DNA of 64,000 nt from Alteromonadaceae bacterium (lineage in GTDB: Bacteria; Pseudomonadota; Gammaproteobacteria; Enterobacterales; Alteromonadaceae): positions 124,001 through 188,000 of the forward strand of contig JABSOI010000010.1 in NCBI GenBank assembly GCA_013216015.1, written 5' to 3'. Within the stretch, counting starts at the first letter, position 1, and the number at the start of each line of letters is the position of its first letter. A program made the translations under genes and the position numbers. Below the pieces are notes generated by a model that worked only from the letters and a program-made list of their open reading frames with translations, did no database searches and was not told where the DNA came from. This document shows positions 34,557 to 43,477 of the stretch, one piece after another.

Positions 34557-36995
34557 ATGTTAAGAGATTTAAAATATGCCTGGCGATTGCTGCTGAAAAC
34601 CCCGGGGTTTACTGGAATTACTATCGCAGTAATGGCTATAGGTTTAGGGCTGGCTATTTATATGTTTTCCATTATTAATATGCTGGCTTATAAAAAATTA
34701 GATATTCCACAATATGAACAATTAGTTATGATTGATGCCGTTGTAGATGGCATGCTAAACAACGGTGGCAGTGTTTATTCTCATGATTTTGATTACATAA
34801 AGCAACGCCAGCAAAGTTATAGTGATTTTGGTGCTTACATCAATAACAGCTTTAATCTTTCCGATGGAAAAGAAGCTAAGCGATATAATGGCAGCTTAAT
34901 TGATCCGGTAGCATTCAAATTATTTGGTGGAAAACCATTGTTGGGTAGAGTATTTAGCGATGATGACGTTAAAAGTCCTTTTATCGATAATACCAGAAGC
35001 CCTGACACCTCTGACGTGGTCGTTATTGGATATCACGTTTGGCTTGATTATTTTGCAAAAGATAATGCCGTTATAGGAAAAACAGTTCAAGTCAACGGCA
35101 GGATCCATACGGTAATAGGCGTTATGCAGGAAGGATTCGCTTATCCAAGGAATCAATCTATTTGGGTGCCTGTAAAGGTAGCCGCCAATCAACAACCAGG
35201 CTTAGGCGGCTGGCAGGTATCTATTGCGGCAAAATTAAAACCCGGCGTTTCATTAGAAACTGGACAGCAGGAACTGGTGACTTTTGCCAAAGAATTAACC
35301 AGACTTTATCCTGAATCAAATACTAATGTGAGCATTGCCAGTCGGACATTGGTTAAAGTAGTAATGGATAATTCAATGATGATTGTTCATATTCTTTCGG
35401 GTGGAACCTTATTCATTATGGCTTTGGTTATCGCTAATATTGGTAATCTTATGCTTGCCAGAGCAATGGAACGCAATAAAGAAGTAGCAATACGTACCGC
35501 ATTAGGAGCACCCAGAGGACGCATAATACGTCAAATGTTGTTTGAAACTTTGATTATTTGTTTTATTGGTGGTTTTTTTGGCATCATTATCGCAGGTTGG
35601 GGTTTAGACATTAGCAAACCAATATTTCAAACCTTTGGTGGTGGTGGTTCCTGGTGGACATTTGAATTGGGCTATGAAGAATTAATGAGTGCATGTTGGA
35701 TCATTCTGTTAACGGCAATTCTAACCGGCGTTATACCAGCAATAAAAGCCTCCAGCACAGACATTAACAGCGCTCTGAGAGATGGAACCCGTGGCGCACA
35801 AAGTAGACAATCAGGAAGAATGATCAAAATACTGGTTAGCGCTGAAATTTTTCTTTCTTGTACCTTATTGATTATGGCTGGTGTCACAATTTTTGGCGTA
35901 AAAAATGTCATTAATGCCGATTATGGTATTAATAGCGAAAATATTTTAACCTCAAAATTTGTATTAAATACGGACGCTTACAGACAAACGGGTAACCGCA
36001 ATAACTACCATTTACAATTAACGCGTTTATTAGCCCAAGAGCCTGGTATTGAAAAAGCAACTACAGCAAGTGCTTTTCCGGGTCGCTCATCTGGTAGACA
36101 ATCAATACAAATTGAAGATCTGACTAACCAGAATAAACAATTTCCAAGGTCTTATTTTATAACTATTTCTAATAACTATTTTGAATTTTTAGATGTGCCT
36201 ATTCTAGCCGGGCGATCTTTTAGCGACAACGATACACGGGGTAGCTTACCTGTAGTTATTGTAAGTTCAAGTTTTGCTAAAAAATACTGGCCAAATACAA
36301 GTGCAATAGGTAAGCGAATTAAGGCAGAGCCTAATAATCCTGACAGCAAATGGTTAACAATTGTTGGTGTCAGCAAGCATCTGGTTCATTCTCAACCATT
36401 TGGAGATGAGCAATTTAGACCAACTATTTATGTACCTAACAGTCAAATAGCTTATCAGTATCAATATGTGGCAATAAAAACCAGTTCTGATCCTTATAAA
36501 TTCCAACAGACATTAATAACGCAAGCAGCAAAAGTAGATGCAAACATTCCGCTTTATAACATTTTTTCTCTTAGCGATCGTCTTGAACGCAGAGTAGGAG
36601 CAATGGTATTTGTAAGTAATATTTTCATCATTTTTGGTGTGATGGCTTTGATCCTTGCTGCTGCCGGCATCTACGGTATTATGAGCCGCAGTGTTACCCA
36701 GAGAACACAAGAATTTGGTGTTAGACGGGCATTAGGTGCAATAGATAAAGATATTTATCAATTGTTACTGAAACAAGGCTTACCTATGCTGCTATTTGGC
36801 CTTGTCGTTGGTGCGGTGCTGGGCTACTTTGTTGTTCAAATGTTAGCCAGTATAATACTGAGTATTGATGATTATTATTTTTTAGTGACCTTGACAATAT
36901 TATCTACTATCTCGATAACATTTATTTCAGCAACCCTAATTCCGGCATATAGAACCCTTCAAATGGAACCAAATAATGCTTTACGTTATGAATAA
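34557..36995 (+). CDS. FtsX-fold ABC permease with duplicated MacB modules
   Basis: 812 residues. Two MacB-type halves: TM1 (~20-42), a periplasmic domain to ~270, three helices (~275-400), then a linker KASSTDINSALRDGTRG, TM5 (~425-445), a second periplasmic domain, and three C-terminal helices (~690-800) ending FISATLIPAYRTLQMEPNNALRYE. The eight-helix, two-domain plan and the opening LRDLKYAWRLLLKTPGFT fit the ADOP-type permeases rather than the four-helix MacB. With the adaptor and ATPase it should form an efflux or mechanotransmission pump; the substrate is unknown. Confidence 0.88.
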   Translation: MLRDLKYAWRLLLKTPGFTGITIAVMAIGLGLAIYMFSIINMLAYKKLDIPQYEQLVMIDAVVDGMLNNGGSVYSHDFDYIKQRQQSYSDFGAYINNSFNLSDGKEAKRYNGSLIDPVAFKLFGGKPLLGRVFSDDDVKSPFIDNTRSPDTSDVVVIGYHVWLDYFAKDNAVIGKTVQVNGRIHTVIGVMQEGFAYPRNQSIWVPVKVAANQQPGLGGWQVSIAAKLKPGVSLETGQQELVTFAKELTRLYPESNTNVSIASRTLVKVVMDNSMMIVHILSGGTLFIMALVIANIGNLMLARAMERNKEVAIRTALGAPRGRIIRQMLFETLIICFIGGFFGIIIAGWGLDISKPIFQTFGGGGSWWTFELGYEELMSACWIILLTAILTGVIPAIKASSTDINSALRDGTRGAQSRQSGRMIKILVSAEIFLSCTLLIMAGVTIFGVKNVINADYGINSENILTSKFVLNTDAYRQTGNRNNYHLQLTRLLAQEPGIEKATTASAFPGRSSGRQSIQIEDLTNQNKQFPRSYFITISNNYFEFLDVPILAGRSFSDNDTRGSLPVVIVSSSFAKKYWPNTSAIGKRIKAEPNNPDSKWLTIVGVSKHLVHSQPFGDEQFRPTIYVPNSQIAYQYQYVAIKTSSDPYKFQQTLITQAAKVDANIPLYNIFSLSDRLERRVGAMVFVSNIFIIFGVMALILAAAGIYGIMSRSVTQRTQEFGVRRALGAIDKDIYQLLLKQGLPMLLFGLVVGAVLGYFVVQMLASIILSIDDYYFLVTLTILSTISITFISATLIPAYRTLQMEPNNALRYE

Positions 36996-37080
36996 TCGCC
37001 TTTATGTGGCTTATAATATAAAGTAATGACTATGCTGTAGATAGCTGTGCTTTGGTTGATTTATAAACAGGCCGTATTGC

Positions 37081-37115
37081 GTAGAATGGGTTAGCCGTTG
37101 GCTAACCCATTCTAC
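37081..37115. repeat. REP-like palindrome, copy 6
   Basis: A perfect hairpin: GTAGAATGGGTTAGCC, a short loop, GGCTAACCCATTCTAC. Both arms differ from the other copies at the same stem position, with compensating bases. Confidence 0.85.
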
Positions 37116-37244
37116 AAACTGCAAAGTATCAATTAACTACGACATAGTTATAATAAAAAAATATACCTTAATAGATGACAGCGTTGATACTGCCACCCTG
37201 TTCTTTTCAGCAATACCAATTGGCAACACCTTTGAGAAATAATA

Positions 37245-38642
37245 ATGAGTTATAAAATTTTGCTTGCCGATGATGACAAAAATGTATTATCCGCATTGAA
37301 GCTACAGTTAAAGGTTGATGGTTTTTCTTCCCATTCAGTTAAATCTCCAAATGAAGTATTAAACGCATTAAAAAATGAAGAATTTGATTTAGTTTTAATG
37401 GATTTAAATTATCATCAGGACACGACTTCCGGCATTGAGGGATTAGAGCTGATCAGTGCTATACGAAAAAACGACTCTATACTGCCTATTGTCGCCATGA
37501 CAGGATGGGGCACCATTGATATTGCGGTAGATGCCATGCAACGTGGTGCTAACGATTTCATTGAAAAGCCTTGCGATAATAATAGACTGAATAACATTCT
37601 CAATAACCTTTTGGCACTCAAAGACAGCCAACTGCGCAGCCAGCGACTCGCAACAGAAAATGACATACTGAGATCAATTAATAAACCTAAAAGCTGGGTA
37701 TATCAGTCAACGGCCATGCAGCAAGTGATGAATATGGTGAATAATGTCGCCGCCACTGATATAAATATATTGATCACAGGTGAAAACGGTACAGGTAAAA
37801 GCCAGTTAGCCAATATTATCCATCAATCATCACTCCGCAATGAACACAGTTTTATTACCGTAAACATGGGGGCAATTAACGAGGCCATTTTTGAATCAGA
37901 ACTTTTTGGTCATGTTAAAGGCAGTTTTACCGATGCAAAGGCAAATAGAATTGGTCGTTTCGAATTAGCCGATCAAGGCAGTTTATTTATGGATGAAATC
38001 GCTAATATCCCGCTCAGCCAACAAGCTAAATTATTACGTGTTTTAGAAAGTGGCGAATTCGAAAAATTAGGCAGCAGTAAAAGTCAAAAAGCCTCGGTAC
38101 GCATTATTTGTGCGACCAACGCTAATCTGGAAGACATGGTTGTTGAAAAACAGTTCAGACAAGATTTATTGTTTCGCTTAAACAGCATTGAAATTAATAT
38201 ACCGCCACTGCGAGAACGAAAAGAAGACATTTTAGTACTTGCATTTGAATTTCTAAAAAAACATACTCAAAAATATCAACGTAATATCACTAAAATATCC
38301 TCAACTGCTTCAAATAAACTGACAGAATATCAATGGCCCGGGAATATCAGAGAACTTGATCATTTAATTGAACGTGCAGTTTTAATGTCAAATAATGAAG
38401 AGTTACAAGCAAGTGATCTGCTGTTAAAAGAATCACCTGCGAACATTAGTAATTCTCTTACATCTTCAACAACAACGGGTAGTTCTGATGAATCGTGGGC
38501 ACAATTAAGCATGGAACAGGCAGAGCAAAAATTAATCGCATTAGTTTTAAGACGATTTAATGGCAATGCCAAAGAAGCAGCAATATCGTTAGGGTATAGT
38601 AAAAGTGCCTTTTATCGCAGGTTAGAAAAATTTGGTTTATGA
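37245..38642 (+). CDS. sigma-54-dependent response regulator (NtrC family)
   Basis: 465 residues. Receiver domain (1-120) with phospho-acceptor Asp in LVLMDLN; AAA+ domain with Walker A GENGTGKSQL, the sigma-54-contact loop as GSFTDA in place of GAFTGA, and Walker B GSLFMDEIAN; and a C-terminal Fis-type helix-turn-helix GNAKEAAISLGYSKSAFYRRLEKFGL. The loop keeps the critical Thr. With the kinase that follows it forms a two-component system; the sigma-54 promoter and dyads ahead of the efflux operon are the probable target. Confidence 0.95.
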   Translation: MSYKILLADDDKNVLSALKLQLKVDGFSSHSVKSPNEVLNALKNEEFDLVLMDLNYHQDTTSGIEGLELISAIRKNDSILPIVAMTGWGTIDIAVDAMQRGANDFIEKPCDNNRLNNILNNLLALKDSQLRSQRLATENDILRSINKPKSWVYQSTAMQQVMNMVNNVAATDINILITGENGTGKSQLANIIHQSSLRNEHSFITVNMGAINEAIFESELFGHVKGSFTDAKANRIGRFELADQGSLFMDEIANIPLSQQAKLLRVLESGEFEKLGSSKSQKASVRIICATNANLEDMVVEKQFRQDLLFRLNSIEINIPPLRERKEDILVLAFEFLKKHTQKYQRNITKISSTASNKLTEYQWPGNIRELDHLIERAVLMSNNEELQASDLLLKESPANISNSLTSSTTTGSSDESWAQLSMEQAEQKLIALVLRRFNGNAKEAAISLGYSKSAFYRRLEKFGL

Positions 38643-38744
38643 TCACAAAAAGACTAATGTAATACGCTAATATAAGACTCTAAGATAAAAGACTAATATA
38701 AAACTCTAATTAAAATAAAGGTCAAAAATACAAATTTTAATAAT

Positions 38745-40073
38745 ATGACTACTCACACTACTTTTTCCAAAAAGATATTTATTTTAACGTTAGCAGCAGC
38801 AATACCTTCCTACGTTTGCACGTTAATTTTCCTGTGGCTTATCCCCTACTCCAACTACGCTAAAGTTCTGTTAGCTACCCTGTTATCTTTAAGTGTATTC
38901 GGCTTTGCCTGGGCAATAAAACAACAGTTAGGTTTCCAATTTCAGACATTGTCAAATCTGGTTGAAGCAATCCGCAGCGGTGATTTTACTTTACGAGGAA
39001 AAATAAGAAATACAAATGATCCCTTAGCTGAACTAATAGCACAAATTAACCTGTTATCCACCAGTTTGAGTGATCAAAGAATAGCGTCAGAAGAAGCATA
39101 CCGCCTACTCGATAAAGCAATTGCCCATATTAATGTCGCTATTTTTGCTTTTAACGCTGAAGATAAAATAAAACTAGCTAACCCTGCTGCCGGAAGATTA
39201 TTTGCCTGTGACTATCAGCAACTTTTCGGACAAACTGCTGAGCAGCTAGGTTTAAGTAACTTTTTCAGTAATGATCAACCTCAGCTTATTGAACACCACT
39301 TTCCCGGCGGAACAGGTCGCTGGCAAATACGCCTGGACAGCTATCGAGATAGTGGTATGCAGCGTAAATTACTCTTTATTACCGATTTAAAAACCGTTTT
39401 AAGAGAAGAAGAATTAAAAGCATGGAAAAATTTGATCAAGGTGATCAGTCACGAGGTCAATAATTCTTTATATCCTATCAGCTCGATAAGCCAAACATTA
39501 ACTAAATTAGTCAACCAGCACCCGTTAGATGATGATTGGCAAACTGATATTACCGATGGTCTGACCGTTATCGGAGAAAGAGCAAATAACCTGACTGATT
39601 TTATTAAACGTTACGCAAAAATTGCCCGGTTACCAGAGCCTAATAAACAGGTATTTTCAATAAGTAATTTAATCGCTCACACCAGCATATTAAAAACCAA
39701 TAGTAATGATATTGTTATAGATGTTAACAGTGACAAAAATATGCAAATATTTGCTGATCAGGCGATGATTGAACAAGTGTTAATAAATTTACTAAAAAAC
39801 GCCATAGAAGCAGGAGCACCTGTAACTTTATCGTGGGCAGAAGATAAACAATCTCAATGGCTGAAAATAACCGATAATGGTCCTGGCATTAGTAATCCTG
39901 CTAATTTGTTTGTGCCATTTTATTCTACAAAAGCTAACGGCTCAGGAATTGGCTTAGTTTTATGCCAACAAATTCTTGATAAACATCAGGGTTCTCTGAA
40001 CATTGACAACCAAAGCGAAGGTGGTTGTCGGGTGCTGGTAACTTTGCCTATTATTTCTCAAAAAGTAAAATAA
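38745..40073 (+). CDS. sensor histidine kinase
   Basis: 442 residues. Two N-terminal transmembrane helices (~10-32, 36-56) with almost no periplasmic part, a HAMP-like linker (~58-112), a PAS-type domain (~115-215), phospho-acceptor His in KVISHEVNNSLYPI, and an HATPase domain with NLLKNAIEAG, DNGPGI and GSGIGLVLCQQIL. The tiny periplasmic loop suggests it senses the membrane or cytoplasm. It is coupled to the NtrC-family regulator upstream. Confidence 0.94.
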   Translation: MTTHTTFSKKIFILTLAAAIPSYVCTLIFLWLIPYSNYAKVLLATLLSLSVFGFAWAIKQQLGFQFQTLSNLVEAIRSGDFTLRGKIRNTNDPLAELIAQINLLSTSLSDQRIASEEAYRLLDKAIAHINVAIFAFNAEDKIKLANPAAGRLFACDYQQLFGQTAEQLGLSNFFSNDQPQLIEHHFPGGTGRWQIRLDSYRDSGMQRKLLFITDLKTVLREEELKAWKNLIKVISHEVNNSLYPISSISQTLTKLVNQHPLDDDWQTDITDGLTVIGERANNLTDFIKRYAKIARLPEPNKQVFSISNLIAHTSILKTNSNDIVIDVNSDKNMQIFADQAMIEQVLINLLKNAIEAGAPVTLSWAEDKQSQWLKITDNGPGISNPANLFVPFYSTKANGSGIGLVLCQQILDKHQGSLNIDNQSEGGCRVLVTLPIISQKVK

Positions 40074-40512
40074 AACGATCTGTTCTACTACTGAGCTGTT
40101 TTACGGCGGAGCTTTGATTTAAATGAAAAAATCATACGTGTTACAAAACTTAGATTCAACTAATAAAGAACATCAATACCAATTCTAACTTTAACATTTG
40201 TCTTCCTTTTATTTTGTAGATGAAAATCTTCAATTCAAAAAACCATAACTCTTATTTTAAACAAAATAAAATAAACTGTTGAAAATTTGACGCTTTTTTA
40301 TTTACCTTTAATCTCTATAAATATACCTTTCAAAATAAACTTTCCTTTATAAACAGCGTTAAAATTAAAACAAAAAGAATAGTTTATTTTGTCTTTAAAA
40401 ACAAAAAGATAGAATAAATACTACTTTTATTTTTCTTGATTTGACCTGTCAAAAAACTGATTGGCATAACACTTGCCATTTCATAAATACCAGATGTTTT
40501 ACGATTAGATTA
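40074..40512. other. AT-rich intergenic region
   Basis: About 440 bp, strongly A+T-rich, with poly-T and poly-A runs. No ORF, repeat family member or clear hairpin is seen. It probably holds the promoter of the small lipoprotein gene. Confidence 0.5.
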
Positions 40513-40881
40513 ATGATGAAAATATTAAAATTATTAAGTTGTTCAATTTTATGCTTAACACTATTTGCTTGTAGCAGTACCACCAAGCAGTCGACATTTA
40601 AAAAGTTTGAAAAATTCAACGTTGAAAAAACATCTTATAACTCTGATCACCAAAGAATGTTGTCATTAATAAATCGCCCCGTGCCTAAAGACCAAGTTAT
40701 GATGTTGGCATTTGCACAACAAAGAATGAATGAGGCTAATTACCCTTATTTTAATGGTGTAGAAATCAGAGGAAATAAAATCGAAGATCCTATGTTAATG
40801 ACACAAAATACTGTTTATTCAACGTTCATAGTAAATGACGTTAACGCAATAAATATCAATGGGCCACAAAAAAGCCTTTAG
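40513..40881 (+). CDS. small lipoprotein of unknown function
   Basis: About 122 residues from the ATG at 40513. Signal peptide with a lipobox: LSCSILCLTLFAC-SS, so lipidation on Cys of LFAC and export to the outer or inner membrane is expected. The mature part is short and polar with no recognised domain. The longer frame from 40441 lacks a good start. It converges with truC. Confidence 0.7.
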   Translation: MMKILKLLSCSILCLTLFACSSTTKQSTFKKFEKFNVEKTSYNSDHQRMLSLINRPVPKDQVMMLAFAQQRMNEANYPYFNGVEIRGNKIEDPMLMTQNTVYSTFIVNDVNAININGPQKSL

Positions 40882-40896
40882 CTACCTCAAAACAGT

Positions 40897-41691
40897 TTAA
40901 CTAAATTGCTCAACCTGCCAGAAAAGTTTGTCAAAAACATTCAGCCATTGTTGATCGAATTCAGCTTCAATGCTTAATTGTTGATTAGTTACCGGATGTT
41001 TAAACGTTAATTTTTTAGCCATTAACATTAAACGCTTAAAACCAAAATGTTCACAAAAAAAAGGATTTTGCTTGTTATCTCCATAATTGATATCGCCAAT
41101 TATTGGATGACGTAAATGAGCCAAATGACGTCGTATTTGATGTCGTCTGCCGGTATAAGGCATTAGTTTTATCATTGAATATCTAACACTGTCATATTTG
41201 CCCAAAGGTATCGCTAAAGTGGCTGAATCTATTGCCTGATAATGCGTTTTTGCCAGTTGCGCGGGTTTATCTCTACTGACATTTTTATCCCCGTATTTAT
41301 CAAGCTTCTCCTTAAGTGCATAATCAACAACCCCCTCTCCAGATAAATGACCACGAACCAGCGCAAAATATGTTTTTTGAATTTCCTTTTCTGTAAACTG
41401 CCTGCCCATTTCACGCGCAACATCTTCATTTAATGCAAACAACAAAACACCGGAGGTCGGCCGATCAAGACGATGTACCGGATAAACATACTGTCCGACA
41501 AGATCTCTGACTAATTGCAGAGCAAAATATTTTTCGTGTCTATCCATATAACTGCGATGTACAAAAAGACCTGCTGGTTTATCTACCGCTACCAGGTATT
41601 CGTCTTGATATAAGATAGTGAGTTGAGGTTTGTCGTCTTCTTCATTTATTTCATGTGGGGTTTCAGGGTTCAGTAAATCTTTATCGCACAT
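40897..41691 (-). CDS. truC: tRNA pseudouridine(65) synthase TruC
   Basis: 264 residues, RluA superfamily. Makes pseudouridine 65 in tRNA-Ile1 and tRNA-Asp. Seen: YLVAVDKPAGLFVHRSYMD, the catalytic motif YPVHRLDRPTSGVLLFAL with Asp in RLD, and MPYTGRRHQIRRHLAHLRHPIIGD. The HRSYMD context and the lack of an S4 domain separate it from RluC/RluD. E. coli TruC is 260 residues. Confidence 0.92.
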   Translation of the reverse strand: MCDKDLLNPETPHEINEEDDKPQLTILYQDEYLVAVDKPAGLFVHRSYMDRHEKYFALQLVRDLVGQYVYPVHRLDRPTSGVLLFALNEDVAREMGRQFTEKEIQKTYFALVRGHLSGEGVVDYALKEKLDKYGDKNVSRDKPAQLAKTHYQAIDSATLAIPLGKYDSVRYSMIKLMPYTGRRHQIRRHLAHLRHPIIGDINYGDNKQNPFFCEHFGFKRLMLMAKKLTFKHPVTNQQLSIEAEFDQQWLNVFDKLFWQVEQFS

Positions 41692-41901
41692 TGAAGTTCT
41701 TCTTTAATTATCTCTTGAGTGACATTTTACATCAGTTAATTTTTGTGTGAAAACTTTATATTGTCTTTGTTTCAATTGAATTAGAGCTATGAATCAACTG
41801 CGTATCATATACTGTTATTTCTGCCTTACGATTATTCAATTTTCAATAAACACCCAATTAATATGGTTAGAAAACCATCAAACTCAACTTTGACTGTCTG
41901 A
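41692..41901. other. start of a repeat-rich intergenic region
   Basis: The 650 bp from 41692 to pyrD's end holds the 56-bp palindromic repeat, a degenerate copy of the TTAACnnnGACATAGCC element (~41995-42075) and a REP-like palindrome. No gene is seen in it. Confidence 0.55.
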
Positions 41902-41958
41902 GTAGCTCGCACATTTATGTGTGCCTTAAAGTGATGCGTGGATAAATCCAAGTTCTAC
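41902..41958. repeat. 56-bp palindromic repeat, copy 2
   Basis: Inverted relative of 24089-24144: it reads GTAGAACTTGGATTTATCC on the minus strand and keeps the ACACATAAATGTGCG hairpin. Confidence 0.85.
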
Positions 41959-42104
41959 AGATTGCTCGAATAAATCTACATGGATATGTTCTTCTCGGTT
42001 TTTAATTGTAACAGCAACACTTAACCAGGACATAGCCAATTGCTATGCCTATGCCCAATTAACTGTGGCTATAAACCTTTAAGTATCTGATAAAAGTAAG
42101 TTTT

Positions 42105-42135
42105 GATGGGTTACGCCTACGGCTAACCCATCCTA
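42105..42135. repeat. REP-like palindrome, copy 7
   Basis: GATGGGTTACGCC, a short loop, GGCTAACCCATC. It lies ~210 bp downstream of the pyrD stop. Confidence 0.8.
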
Positions 42136-42343
42136 AGTAATAAAATTATCTTTATATGTTAAATATTATAACAAAAATAATTACAGTCAGTTTCTACATG
42201 GAGAATTTCAACTGTATCTTGTCGTATTTTCCAAAAACCTGAGACAACTGCAGAGGCAAGTTAATTAATGCAACTGGTATAATATATATTTATTCAAACT
42301 TACTATGACAATCGACATAATTAATTCTAACTAAAAACTTAAA

Positions 42344-43354
42344 TCACAAAGCCTTAACAATATCCTTAACTAAAGATGGGCCTTGATAAATAAAACCAGT
42401 ATAAACTTGCACCAAGCTGGCCCCGGCGGCAATTTTTTCTTTTGCGTCAGCTCCACTGGCAATGCCACCAACACCAATAATAGGTAACTTACCTGCCAGA
42501 GCCGTTGATAAAATTGAAATAACCTGGGTACTTTTATCCTTTACGGGTTCGCCGCTTAAACCGCCCTGCTCGTTTCCATGTTCAAGGTTTTCCACTCCTT
42601 GGCGCGACAAGGTTGTATTCGTTGCAATAACACCATCAATGTTATTATCAATAAGCGATTTTGCTATTGACTTCACCTCTTCCTGAGTTAAATCAGGGGC
42701 GATTTTCACTGCAACAGGTACATATTTCCCATATTGCTCAGCTAATAATTTTTGCTCCACTTTTAATGCTGCCAGTAGTTCATTTAATGCGTCACCGTAT
42801 TGTAATGAACGTAAACCGGGTGTATTTGGCGAAGAAATATTAACGGTGATGTAAGTTGCATAATCGTAAACCTTGCGCATGCAGTGAATATAATCATCTT
42901 TCGCATTTTCGTCAGGTGTGTCTTTATTTTTGCCAATATTAATGCCTAAAACACCTTTAAAATTTGCTTGCCTAACTTGGTCAATCAAATAATCAACACC
43001 TTTATTATTAAAACCCATACGGTTAATAATGGCATTTGCCTTTTCTAAGCGGAAAATACGTGGTTTGTCATTGCCCGGTTGGGGTCTTGGAGTAATTGTA
43101 CCTATTTCAATAAAACCAAAGCCTATAGCAGCAAAAGCATTAATACATTCGCCATTTTTATCTAAACCCGCTGCTAGTCCTACCAGATTAGGAAAGTTTA
43201 TTCCCATCACCTCAACAGGTTTGTCTGGCACATTTTGTTGATAAATTGCTTTTAGTGGTGTTGAACCCGTACTTTTTAAACCTTTAATCGTTAACTCATG
43301 AATCGTTTCAGCATCAAACTGAAAAAGTACCTTGCGTATTGCCGAATAAAACAT
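42344..43354 (-). CDS. pyrD: dihydroorotate dehydrogenase (quinone), class 2
   Basis: 336 residues from the ATG at 43354 (GAGG ahead), the same length as E. coli PyrD; an in-frame start at 43384 is not needed. Oxidises dihydroorotate to orotate on the membrane, passing electrons to quinone. Seen: an N-terminal amphipathic segment, [43 protein letters not shown]-type [26 protein letters not shown] and the FMN-phosphate motif [18 protein letters not shown]. Confidence 0.96.
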   Translation of the reverse strand: MFYSAIRKVLFQFDAETIHELTIKGLKSTGSTPLKAIYQQNVPDKPVEVMGINFPNLVGLAAGLDKNGECINAFAAIGFGFIEIGTITPRPQPGNDKPRIFRLEKANAIINRMGFNNKGVDYLIDQVRQANFKGVLGINIGKNKDTPDENAKDDYIHCMRKVYDYATYITVNISSPNTPGLRSLQYGDALNELLAALKVEQKLLAEQYGKYVPVAVKIAPDLTQEEVKSIAKSLIDNNIDGVIATNTTLSRQGVENLEHGNEQGGLSGEPVKDKSTQVISILSTALAGKLPIIGVGGIASGADAKEKIAAGASLVQVYTGFIYQGPSLVKDIVKAL

Positions 43355-43420
43355 AATACCTCTTAACAACTTATAAAATACCAATTGGTATTCTTAATAA
43401 ACAAAAATAATAAACAAAAA

Positions 43421-43442
43421 AATCCCCACTAATGCGGGGATT
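43421..43442 (-). terminator. intrinsic terminator after NAD-GDH
   Basis: AATCCCC and GGGGATT pair (7 bp, 8-base loop); on the minus strand it is followed by TTTTTTTGTTT. It separates the glutamate dehydrogenase from pyrD. Confidence 0.85.
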
Positions 43443-43477
43443 CTATCATTTTACTTATTTACATTAAATCTTTAGGC

